Origin: Lithospermum erythrorhizon
Taxonomy: Eukaryota; Streptophyta; Magnoliopsida; Boraginales; Boraginaceae
Direction of reading: 5' to 3'
Length of the DNA stretch: 64,000 nucleotides
Assembly (NCBI GenBank): GCA_019722365.1
Contig: JADFUC010000817.1
Coordinates: forward strand, 1 to 64,000
Part shown: piece after piece, positions 12,732-21,732 of the stretch
How positions within the stretch are numbered: position 1 is the stretch's first letter
Layout of the letters: the number at the start of each line of letters is the position of its first letter
Notes under the pieces: generated by a model
Database searches by the model: none
The model's input: only the letters and a program-made list of their open reading frames with translations
Told to the model about the DNA's origin: nothing
Position numbers and translations under genes: made by a program

Positions 12732-12974
12732 ATGGCAATCTCCAAGGTTATGAAGGCTGCTATTGCATTGTGCTTGTTGGTCACCTTTGTTCAGGCTGAT
12801 ATTGACTCCCAACACAGCTATGAGACATCAAAATGCACTACACAATGCTTGTTCACATGCATGAAAACCAACGTGCTTGCATTGAGCGAATGCCTAAGGG
12901 AGTGCCCAAAGACTTGCCTCAATCAGAATAATCATGTGGCTAATGCCCCCAACCCCAACCAATATCTTTCTTGA
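12732..12974 (+). CDS. Small secreted six-cysteine peptide, thionin-like/alpha-hairpinin-like
   Basis: An 80-residue protein from ATG 12732 to TGA 12972-12974; the in-frame GTG at 12726 is not a credible plant start. Residues 1-22 form a signal peptide (Lys at 5 and 8, hydrophobic core 9-20, probable cut after QA), so the mature chain of about 58 residues should be secreted. Six cysteines lie at 35, 39, 43, 54, 58 and 62, spaced C-X3-C-X3-C-X10-C-X3-C-X3-C. This mirrored spacing suggests two helices held by three disulfides, an extended form of the CX3C..CX3C alpha-hairpinin plan, and resembles plant proteins annotated as thionin-like. The tail after residue 63 is Asn/Pro-rich. The role is inferred to be defence or signalling; no specific target can be read from the sequence. 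It is the only intact gene-like frame with a proper promoter in the window. No intron is needed. Confidence 0.75.
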   Translation: MAISKVMKAAIALCLLVTFVQADIDSQHSYETSKCTTQCLFTCMKTNVLALSECLRECPKTCLNQNNHVANAPNPNQYLS

Positions 12975-13068
12975 TGGTATTATCAAAAGACAAATATCCG
13001 AAGACAATCCCAATAATCATGTGGCTAAGGCCCCAGCCACAGTCAAGCCCAATATATTCTTTGATTGA
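12920..13068 (+). repeat. Duplication of the gene's 3' coding end
   Basis: The last codons of the gene (12920-12974, from CAATCAGAATAATC onward) recur diverged at 13006-13068. The second copy keeps an open frame with the same NNHVA residues, then a different tail, and its own TGA at 13066-13068. It is not in frame with the gene across the gap. A third fragment (AACCAATCCCAATAT) lies at 13098-13112. Confidence 0.65.
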
Positions 13069-13076
13069 ACTTGTCA

Positions 13077-13082
13077 AATAAA
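13077..13082 (+). terminator. Candidate polyadenylation signal
   Basis: AATAAA about 100 bases after the stop codon. A second AATAAA is at 13309-13314. Either could serve the peptide gene. Confidence 0.4.
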
Positions 13083-13120
13083 CGAAAGCTAGCCACAACC
13101 AATCCCAATATATATATTGG

Positions 13121-13620
13121 TGATCAGATCAAAAGGAATTGAAGGCATGCAGTTGCTCTTTTATAATTATTTCACATGTATTTATTCCTAACATGAATTA
13201 GTGATCTTCCTTTGTTTGTTTTGTTTAGATAAATGTTGTATATATATACAATGTTGAATATGTATACAGACAAAGAAAGAAAAAAAAAATACTATTGTGT
13301 TAGGAATCAATAAACATGTAATTCACCTGAAATGATTTATGAAAATGATTCATCCAACTTTATTAGACTTAATAACTTTTTTCATTATTGGCTGTTTTGA
13401 TTTTCTTATGTTTAATCATATTTGGATTTTTAACTTGCATACAAAACGCAAAAACATACAGTGTAATGATAAATTATTAAAGAATAGATTTTTCTTTTCG
13501 TTTAAATATGATTCTTCACATTATTAGACGACAAAACTCTAAGCCAAACAACTTCCTAACTGCTTTAGTGGAAACTACATATTCGGTGGGCTTAATTTCT
13601 TGTTGCCGCTATAATATTGA
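13121..13620. other. 3' intergenic region
   Basis: AT-rich, with no coding region I can support. The frame at 13339-13527 has no domain, promoter or codon pattern that would support a gene. Confidence 0.4.
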
Positions 13621-13623
13621 ATA

Positions 13624-14170
13624 AGTTTTAAATTGCCCTCTAATACTATTATCATTTCAAGTTTTTCTCTAAACTACACTAAGATTCAGATTACCCCCTC
13701 AACTATTCAAATTGCCTCCAGATGTGATGAAATTTTATTTTAGCAAAAGGGCAAACTCGGATTTACTCATATAATAGACTTTTGGGACACTTTTTACATA
13801 TAACTAAATAGGTGTACTAATGTTTTAGTGGTTGAACAACAGAATCTTGAATGGGTTAGGTGATAGTGGTTTTGGTTGGGGTGGTGGTGGATGTGGTGGG
13901 GTGGGGTTGGGGATATGGTTGGGTGAGATTTTTTACTAAATATAATTTTAATTAATATTTTGGTTGTTATTAAAACAAGTGCACATGTTTAGTTATATGA
14001 AAAAAGTGCTGCAAAAATCTATTATATGTCTAGGTCTGAGTTTTTCCTTTTGCTAAAACAAAATTCCATCACATCAAGGGGCAATTTGAATAGTTGAGGG
14101 GGCAATTTAAAACTTAGTGAAGTTTAGGGGCAACTTGAAACGATAATAGTAGTAAAGAGACGTTGAAACT
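13624..14170. mobile_element. Foldback element (MITE-like) with long inverted arms
   Basis: The left arm (about 13624-13815) is the reverse complement of the right arm (about 13975-14170) at roughly 80 percent identity by eye. Matching blocks include CCCCCTCAACTATTCAAATTG in the left arm and its complement at 14079-14104. The arms enclose a loop of about 160 bases. It has no coding capacity. Length and structure fit a foldback/MITE DNA transposon derivative. I could not find a convincing TSD, so the superfamily is open. Confidence 0.75.
13878..13912 (+). other. G-rich potential quadruplex in the foldback loop
   Basis: Four GGGG runs lie at 13878-13881, 13898-13901, 13903-13906 and 13909-13912 on the + strand, the first separated by a 16-base G-containing linker. 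It lies in the single-stranded loop of the foldback element. Confidence 0.5.
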
Positions 14171-14185
14171 TCTGATAGTATAATG

Positions 14186-14637
14186 TGCAATAAGAACTAG
14201 CCTATTAGATAAGTATATATATAGTACGGCGAGTTGTATGGACATGGGCCATCGACCCATGCGTGCTAGATTGATGTAGGCGTCACATCGCGGTTGCCAA
14301 GGGACACGTGGCGGCGCCACTCGAGGGAAATGAAGCCCGGTCTGAAAGCCTTGCCTTCATGCCTATAAATACCAGTATTATCTCGACATTTGAGGTAATC
14401 TAAATTTTTAGTATTTATCGCTCCTCGACCACACTTTCAAGTCTACTTGGCCGACTCGCGAGGGATCAATCTTCATGAGGAAATGCAACAATGACTGACA
14501 AGGACCAAAACAATACGACCCGTACCTAAGCGTGGCGTCTCGGCTGTTATAGCAAAAGTGGTGGATAGCCCGGAGATGGTTCGCCCAGCATAACTCTACG
14601 CAACCCAAAACTTAAAACCAAAAATATGGTAGGATCG
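14186..14637 (+). mobile_element. 5' LTR of a Tat-like Gypsy element
   Basis: A short LTR with a TATA box in GCCTATAAATACC (14361-14373). It is followed by a tRNA-type primer-binding site at 14638-14655 close to the GGCGCCGTCTGTGG consensus of plant Tat/Athila elements. The left end is not certain; TGTGCAATAAG near 14186 is the best TG start. Confidence 0.6.
14363..14370 (+). promoter_or_regulatory. TATA box of the Tat-like LTR
   Basis: CTATAAAT about 270 bases before the primer-binding site, the usual retroelement arrangement. Confidence 0.5.
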
Positions 14638-14655
14638 TTTAGGCGCCGTCTCTGC
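14638..14655 (+). other. Primer-binding site of the Tat-like element
   Basis: TTTAGGCGCCGTCTCTGCAG, a degenerate form of the TTTGGCGCCGTCTGTGG motif that follows the LTR in Tat and Athila elements. Confidence 0.6.
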
Positions 14656-14659
14656 AGAA

Positions 14660-16150
14660 GGCATTAGTCAAGTTCACTTTAAATCAAAATCCGGCATAGC
14701 TGGCATTTGAACCATAGATTCCAAACTAATATACCTAGCGAATTCATGACGGCCCAGCGATGTTTCCACCAGCAGTTAAATACCTGGGATATTAGAGTAG
14801 TATAGAGGGCCGGTACACCGCCGAGGAAAGAGAGGATCGAAGACAAGTGGATCCAAATTTTGGAAAAAGATAGGCTTGTCAGTGAGCAAGGGATTTAGAC
14901 TCTCTCAAGAAGCCCTTTCGCCTGAGAAGAAGAGGAAGCTATACCACCAGCGAATCATACACGATTGGCGATCCTCTATAGACATTAGCATATAGTCGGT
15001 TGGCACCGCAAAGTCCGTATTCCCAGGTATATTGGATACTAGGAGTTATTCCTATGCACCATCGTGTGGAGCAGAACCCGGTACCTAGAGTGGACCCTAA
15101 TGCGGCGTGTGCAAAGAGCTTCTAGCGACTTCTGACGAGTTTGATGAATTTAAACAAGCGGTCTTTGCAGGAAGAGAGCAAGTAATTTATTGCCTCGAAA
15201 TAATACCGGTTGAATGTTGTGCCTATACCAACAGGGTTTATTCTACCCCAGTTTATACAATATAATGGTATTGGTGACTAGAAGCATTTGAAGGAATTTT
15301 TAGCTTGGATATTCCTTTCAGAATGATATTGAAACATTTATGCAAAGGCGTTCTAATGGTTTGGTGGGGCTGTTGGATTTAGTATATGGAGTTACCCGAT
15401 GGAATTCCTATCAGTGCTATACTAGTGCAACGGAAGCTTCCATTGCCAAATACAATACATCAATCACCAAAAAGCAGGATGAGCAAGCTTTGATGGATCT
15501 GGAACAGAGGCCACACGAGTAGCTCAGAGATTTCCATGAGCAATAGAAGGCCATTTTGAACAACATACCAAGCATTGATAACAAGATTGCTTACATGGAA
15601 TTTTGTCGGGGGCTCAGTTATGGCAAATTGAAAAAGGCTTTCATATTTGGATACTCTGCTGACAAAGGATGAGTTGACCAAAGTGGTCAATGAGCACATT
15701 GACTTGAAAAAGTTGCAAAGGAAGGAAGGTCCCCATAGCGAGCTTCTAGAAAAGTTTAATAGGAAGGACTTGCAGGGTCTATCAAAGAACCCATATAGCT
15801 GAGACAGACAGCGTGACAGGGGGGCAAAAATTCAAGAGAGACATATTCCCCCACGCCAAAGAGAGCTAGTTCGCTATACCAGGCTAGCTCGAAGTCGATG
15901 CACTACGGCCATGCACCATTCTGAAATTACATGCGAGATTTATTCTAGATGGCGAACAAAAATTTATTGCCAAAACCACCACTTGAGGGGGCCAAGCGAC
16001 AAGAGGGACAAGTCTCGCTACTCCCCAGATGCCATCGAGGCCAGCGGTCATGACATCGATGAGTGTCGAGATGTTGAAGGTTGAGATCGGCCCAGTCGAA
16101 GAGGCTACTTGAAGGAATTTGTGGACACAAGGGGTAGGCCATAGGGGCGC
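14660..16150 (+). pseudogene. Tat-like Gypsy gag, decayed
   Basis: The gag core is recognisable from about 15290 to 15720. It includes a QDEQALMDLEQRPHE-like stretch (around 15475-15520), then LRDFHEQ and NNIPSIDNKIAYMEFCRGLSYG, matching the 'ESLRDYLxRFN...ALxxFLxGLRPG' pattern of Tat/Athila retrotransposon gag. After a frameshift comes 'DELTKVVNEHIDLKKL', in place of the usual 'LLARAEKYINxEE'. Several stops and frameshifts break it. Gag would form the cytoplasmic virus-like particle. Parts before 15290 are too decayed to read. Confidence 0.65.
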
Positions 16151-16429
16151 CCCATAAGTCCACAAAGAGAAAATAGAAATTATTCGCATGGGCACGGTGT
16201 GAGTCCACACCGTGAAAAACATAGAAGTAGATGCAGGCCAATCACCGGCTATTAGTTTGGTCATATTGACCGCAAATCACCGAGGGGTCGGCGAGAGGGG
16301 TGATTCAAAGGAATTAAGGAAAAGGAGTATGCCGGGAGAGAAATTGCCTTCCTTGAATCATCACGCCCCCCATGTGTTTGAGTCTATTTCATTTTCGATG
16401 TTGAATTACTTGAGGCATTGAGATGCAGC

Positions 16430-16830
16430 TGATGATCTAGTGTTTATAGCCGGGTGATGGTGAATTTCACGTGGGTGATGGGATGTTCGTGGACACGGAT
16501 AGTTCGGCTAATATTCTATACTTGTCCATATAAAAAGATGGAGAAGCACTCTCGATATGCACTACAACCAATGCATACCCCTTTGTGGGGGTTTACTAGG
16601 CATTCGGGGTATGTCAATGGGGATAGAAAGCGTTGTATTTTACTATGGGTTCGGGTAAAAAGAAATTAAAACTTCGAGCCCGATCCGCATTATTAGACAC
16701 CCCCGACTCATCTGCAATGGGTTAGGATTCGTGACCAATAATGTGCTTAAGGGCCATTGGCCATCTCGATTGCACCTCAAGCTAAAGTTCCCAACCGCAT
16801 GGGGCATAAGAGAGATATGTGGTAATTAGA
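16430..16830 (+). pseudogene. Tat-like Gypsy protease region, decayed
   Basis: An aspartic-protease signature is visible as FVDTDSSANIL (16486-16518), where the catalytic D-T-G has become D-T-D. Downstream, a YKKMEK...HTPLWGFT stretch (about 16530-16600) and a LKFPTAWGIREICG-like stretch (about 16780-16830) match the conserved linker between protease and reverse transcriptase in Tat elements. Frames change several times. The loss of the active-site Gly would abolish cleavage of the polyprotein. Confidence 0.6.
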
Positions 16831-17009
16831 AGAAGGCAGGAAATGTCTTTATCAATCATCGGTTCCTCAGCCCAGGAAAAAGAATCGAGAAAAGGCGGCA
16901 TGTCCGAGAAAAATCACCACGAGGTGATGTCACGAATGTAACGCCTAGAAAGAAAAGACAATTCACCTAAAGAGCGAGAAACCTCAAGAGACCACTTACT
17001 CATGAGGAG

Positions 17010-17940
17010 ATTGTCATGGTTCCATTTGCTAAAGGAGGCAACGAAAAAGGCGTTCCGCGCCTAGGAGCACGATCTTGCTGGGAAGTAAAGAGCATAAAGG
17101 AGAAGCTTCGATCAATCTCATTAGAGAATACAAGGATATATATTAAGCGGGGACCGGAGGATATGCAGTATGAACACATCGATCGCATTGCACAAGCTAC
17201 ATGTTGACTACGTAATGTGCCCATCAAGCGAGGAAAAGCAAACTTTTAATTGAGAAGAATCAACTTGATTAGAAGCGAGAAGTTGAATTGTTTGTTGAGG
17301 CAAATTTATCCAGCGAGCTCCGGTTCCCAGAATGGATTGCAAACGTGGTGTTGGTAAAAAAGTCAAATGGAACATGGAGGATGTGCATAGACTTCACATG
17401 TCTCAATATAGCATATCTCAAAGATTTCTACCTCTTACCATGTCTGGAGAGGCTTGTGGATGGTAGCGCGGGTCACGAAGTCTTTAATTTTATGGATGCT
17501 TCTCGGGGGTACCATCAAATTAAGATGTATCTTGAGGATAAAGAAAGCTGCTTGCATCGCTTAGAGTATGCTCTATATTTAAGGAAGGTGATGCCGCTTT
17601 GAAACTGAAAGAATGCGGAAGCCTATCGGTGTATGGTTAATTCTATTTTCGCTTGATCAAATTTGGCGAAACATGAAATATATGTTGATGATATGTTGGA
17701 TTAGAACTAAGGTTAAATTTGGTATCTGAAGAATCTAAGAGAGACCTTTAATCAGTTGAGGGCGAGCAAACTAAGAATCGGCCAAACAATCCTCATTTAG
17801 GGTAACCCTCGAGGGAAGTTTAGGATATATGATCAGTGAGCGAGGAATTGAACCAAATGCTGATAAAATCAAGCCAATACTCGACATGCAGCCCCCTCGT
17901 GAGTACAAAGATATCCAAAAATTCACAGACCTCTAATTGA
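17010..17940 (+). pseudogene. Tat-like Gypsy reverse transcriptase, truncated
   Basis: The clearest block is the frame at 17288-17602: FPEWIANVVLVKKSNGTWR, then CIDFTCLNIA and FMDASRGYHQI. These are the fingers/palm motifs of Ty3/Gypsy RT in the Tat lineage. After a frameshift the catalytic YVDD is intact at 17681-17692, followed by connection-region text (KLRIG..., GYMISERGIEPNADKIKPI in another frame, to about 17935). RNase H and integrase are absent; the element stops where AT-rich DNA begins at about 17940. Confidence 0.75.
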
Positions 17941-19908
17941 GAGTTGCCTTGTCACTAGGAAAATTTATCTATCATTGAATTTAATTTATCATACATTTTA
18001 TTAACCTAAAGCTTCATGACGCACTATAGCTCAACAAGCAAAAATGTCATGTAAGCTTATAGCATATGTGACATATATGTAATCAGGCTCACAAATGTAC
18101 AAGAAACAATTCACTACCATACCTTTTAAGGTTGTAGGAGGATTCCTTTAGTACTCAATGTATAAAATATTATAATGCGGGTTGTATACAGCTAACCTTT
18201 AAGGAACTTCAAGGTTCATGTCTTTCACTCTTGACCCAGCACAGTTTGATCAAAATACTCCCGAAGATGAAGATTCTAACTCCGTTTATACTATGTCTCA
18301 AGTTTGCAACTTGAATCTTTAGTAGTCTAATCGTTTCCATTCTTATCTCTTTTGAGATGTGAACTTCCAATAACAATGTCATATATCCATCATCCGGTGA
18401 TCACATTCTTAGGAACATTCTTTGGATCTTTAAGCCAAGCACAAATCATGATCATTACTTAAGAATATTCTTTGGCTAATCAATAAGAATAAGTTTGAAA
18501 TAGACATGAGCATAGTTAACCAATGAATATGTTCAACATGGTCGAAACCAAATATTTGATTAAAATTCATTTATGACTATGTGTTCATTTAATGGAAACA
18601 CGTTTCTTACTTCTGATGAAGATATGCGTCTAGAAGGTAAATAGAAGTGAGTTCTACACTCCTTTCGTGTAATCATCATCTCTTTGCATTAGGCATTAGC
18701 AATGTATTAGAATTTACTCAAATAATATATTCTAATATAATCGAGATAGTTCTAACAACTTTGTTAGTGTCTCACACGATGAGCCTTGAATATATTCATG
18801 TCATATATTTGCTTTCATGCTTTATCTTTCATAATGAAGATACTATGCATCTGATAAATTACTCAAAAATACTGTTTCCTTCGAGTTATCCATAATTACA
18901 TGACGACATAATCTCAACATTAGACACATGTTAAATTAGGTCTACTTCAGTGACATAATATTAACTTATCCATACAATATATTTCAAAGTTTGTTTGTCA
19001 AACATAACTCTTGAGTTGTCTTACAGTTGAGTATGAATAAATTTAATTTAAAGGTAAGTCCAATAACTTTCGATATGTGAATTTATTCAATTCATTGTGT
19101 TTCAATTACATTGAACACAATTCTTACTTGTATCTCTCAACTAGTGACACATCTAAGGTAGAATGAAATTTATTTTGGTATACAAAATTAAAATTTTTCT
19201 CCATTTATTTTTAACTTCATTAAGCAAGAATGCTTTACTTCGTATCTTATCAAGTAAGCTTTTAGATCGAGGAATGATCTCTCATTCATGAATATTTTAC
19301 ATTACTCATGTCGATAGTACTTAATTCAAAACTTGATAGTGTTTTTATATGATCATTGCCATACTCTTATCAATTGCTATGATGTATACGTTTCAATGCT
19401 CTTATATCCTCGATTAACTTGTACGTGAACATACAATCTAAACAAGTTTAACGTACCTCCCACTAAGTCTAGTAAGAGTTGACTCAATTTATCTTTGCAA
19501 GATTGAACTCAAGTCTTGTTAAAGTAATTTTTCACAAGTATCACTGAATTGTTTGTTATTCAAAATATCATGTCTTTGAAGAAGAAGAATAGAATAACAT
19601 TCCTCGCTCTAATCAGGATCACCTGATAGATGGAAATGTGTAGGTGTCCTTATTAATTATGACATCTATTTCTAATCACACAAGTCCAAAGAAAACAGTT
19701 TGAAATCTCAACCATCTAGCTGGAGGATTTAAACTATGTGGTGATCTTATAATGTGAAGATCACCCTATCATTCACGTAAAAGCTCAATTAATAACTTTC
19801 TTTGTACCTTGTCTAAATGTCCCACTACTATACTTAACAAAGCTAATCATGATCTAAAACCATAAGAAGTCAAAATAGTAATACAAGACATAGCAGTTTA
19901 GCCTGAAT
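17941..19908 (-). mobile_element. AT-rich non-coding part of a reverse Copia-type element (inferred)
   Basis: About 2 kb with no recognisable genes on either strand. With 24939-26275 it appears to form one stretch split by the family-C Gypsy insertion, ending at the PBS and LTR found in reverse orientation at 26276-27003. If so, the internal region is largely non-coding, as in LARD-type non-autonomous elements. The assignment rests on position and texture, not on protein motifs. Confidence 0.35.
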
Positions 19909-20495
19909 TGTAATAACTTTCGTTCATTACTAATATTATTGAAGCCAATATACTAGTTGCTCGGTGGAGTATTTCGGAAAAAAAAAATCGGAGTCGAATA
20001 GTCGAAATACAGCGGATCGGTCGGTTGGTAGTATATTTCGGTTTTGAGAATTATAAAGTTTTAATTGAATGGAATGATATTATTTGGGGTTAGAAGTTAA
20101 ATTTATGTTGGAGTTGTGTTGTTAAACCGAGGAGCGAGAGAAATTAAACGAAAAGCGAGCGACAAAGCGAAGCGAGTCTTGAGATATTTTGTTGTCGCGG
20201 CGGTTACAGAACTTGTTTTATACTTATCATAACCTCTTTCATCATCATCATTATCATCTTCTTCCTTTTTTCTTCCGGACCGGCTGATTTGGTGAGGGGT
20301 TTTTATATGGCAAATAACAGGCCAGGCCGATTGGCACATCACTCAGGTGACAAGCACATGGCGGGTTCAGTATACATGACTGTTTTGCATTGCATTGATT
20401 ACGCTAGAGGTTGCTCTGATGAATTGATGTCGAATTAAAAGATTGGGGTTGATTGTGGTTCATATTATCAGTTTCCTTGTGGATCTTTTGGCCAT
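19909..20495 (+). mobile_element. Family-C 5' LTR, internally deleted
   Basis: Starts TGTAATAAC at 19909. 19909-20340 matches the start of the LTR at 21733-22090, including the GTTGTGTTGTTAAACC block and the CATCATCA-rich stretch. 20395-20495 matches 23700-23795. The sequence between and the 3' end of the LTR are missing, so a deletion has removed most of this LTR and the PBS. Confidence 0.65.
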
Positions 20496-21732
20496 ATTTG
20501 TGATGGACCCTTGCAATGAAGCATTTTATTGCTGAGGCACAGCGGCAGCTTCATGAAGGTAGCGTGTGACTTGGGCACCGGCAGATCAGCGCCTCAAGCC
20601 ATTATTGGGTGTCCTCACTGTTTTGGGGAAATCCAATAGTATTGAACTTTTATGGCCAGGATAGGTGGCAGCAAGCCCAGGTTTCAAAAAGTGCTACATT
20701 CAAAGATGGCATTCCTCATGAAATGGGACCAGAGCCACAGTAAAGTCTGAGCAAGAAAAATTCATTTCAAGGGTGATTGAAGCAATGTTGTAGGAATCAT
20801 AAACTAAGTTGTGCCTTTGAGGCAGAATGTGACCAGGCTCATAATTTAAACAGGTAATAGAGGATTCAAGGTAGGGCAGTAATAAAGCCTTACCTTGGGA
20901 GCTTAGGAATTGATAATCTTGATGGTGGTTGAAGGAGTTGAATAGAGAAGTTTATTAAAGGTTACGATTGGGGTATTATGAAGGGGCTGGCGAATAGGCC
21001 AGTAGGATTAAGTGGGGTGTGAAGTGTTCACAGGAAATTTGCGTGGTGAGTAAACCAGTAGACTTAGTAGGTATAAGGAGTTATAGAGACATAAATCAAC
21101 AAGTTTAATGTCGGGTTGTAGGTTTAAGGTAAATTGTTAGCGAGCGGGTGATAGAGGATTCGGTGGTGAGTTACACATTAATTGTATGCTTTGGAGACAC
21201 TTTGGGAAATTACTAAAATTCGTATGTCGAGACAATTTGTAATGCATAAAGTTGTGGTGAGTTGGGTTGATAAGGAATTCTCTTTTCATGAATAGACAAT
21301 AGACATTATTAGAGTATTATGATGACACGACTATGGTGAGACCTCGATGTCGGTGATATGAATTTTAATTTTGGTGGTATTATGGAAGCAGCGAGGGTAA
21401 TTCCATAACGCTAAGATTGAAAAGTATAATAACAGCAAAAGCAGTATTATATATTACGGAGAAGATAAGATGATAAGCTTGAACGAGAAAAATTTTGTGG
21501 GTTCAATATTTGTACATTACGAGGTGGTGTAAGAGAATTAAAATTGCCTTAAGTTTATTGGCTAAGATGTGTAAAGACTCTGAGAGAGCCGAATCTTATC
21601 TTGAAGTGAGTAGGTGACAAGGTGTATGATATTACTTGGTCATAAGGGGCGTGATAGAATCTGGTTGAGATTATCTGGCGAGTTGGGTTCTAGGTAAATT
21701 TACGAGGATGAAATTTATAAGGTGAGTAAATT
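20496..21732 (+). other. Internal remnant of the family-C Gypsy element
   Basis: I do not recognise a domain here; it is broken in all frames. The right end (about 21690-21732) is recognisable as the C-terminal acidic/Phe segment plus polypurine tract before the 3' LTR: ACGAGGATGAAATTTATAAGG then TGAGTAAAT. It is comparable to 37970-38005 and 63800-63831. Confidence 0.45.

Noticed and set aside
15884..16264. 126-residue and 98-residue minus-strand frames
   Set aside because: They are antisense to the decayed Tat gag region and show no domain of their own.
20103..20342. 79-residue minus-strand Asp-rich frame
   Set aside because: The acidic run is the complement of a CATCATCA-rich stretch in the family-C LTR and is present in the sister LTR at 22040.
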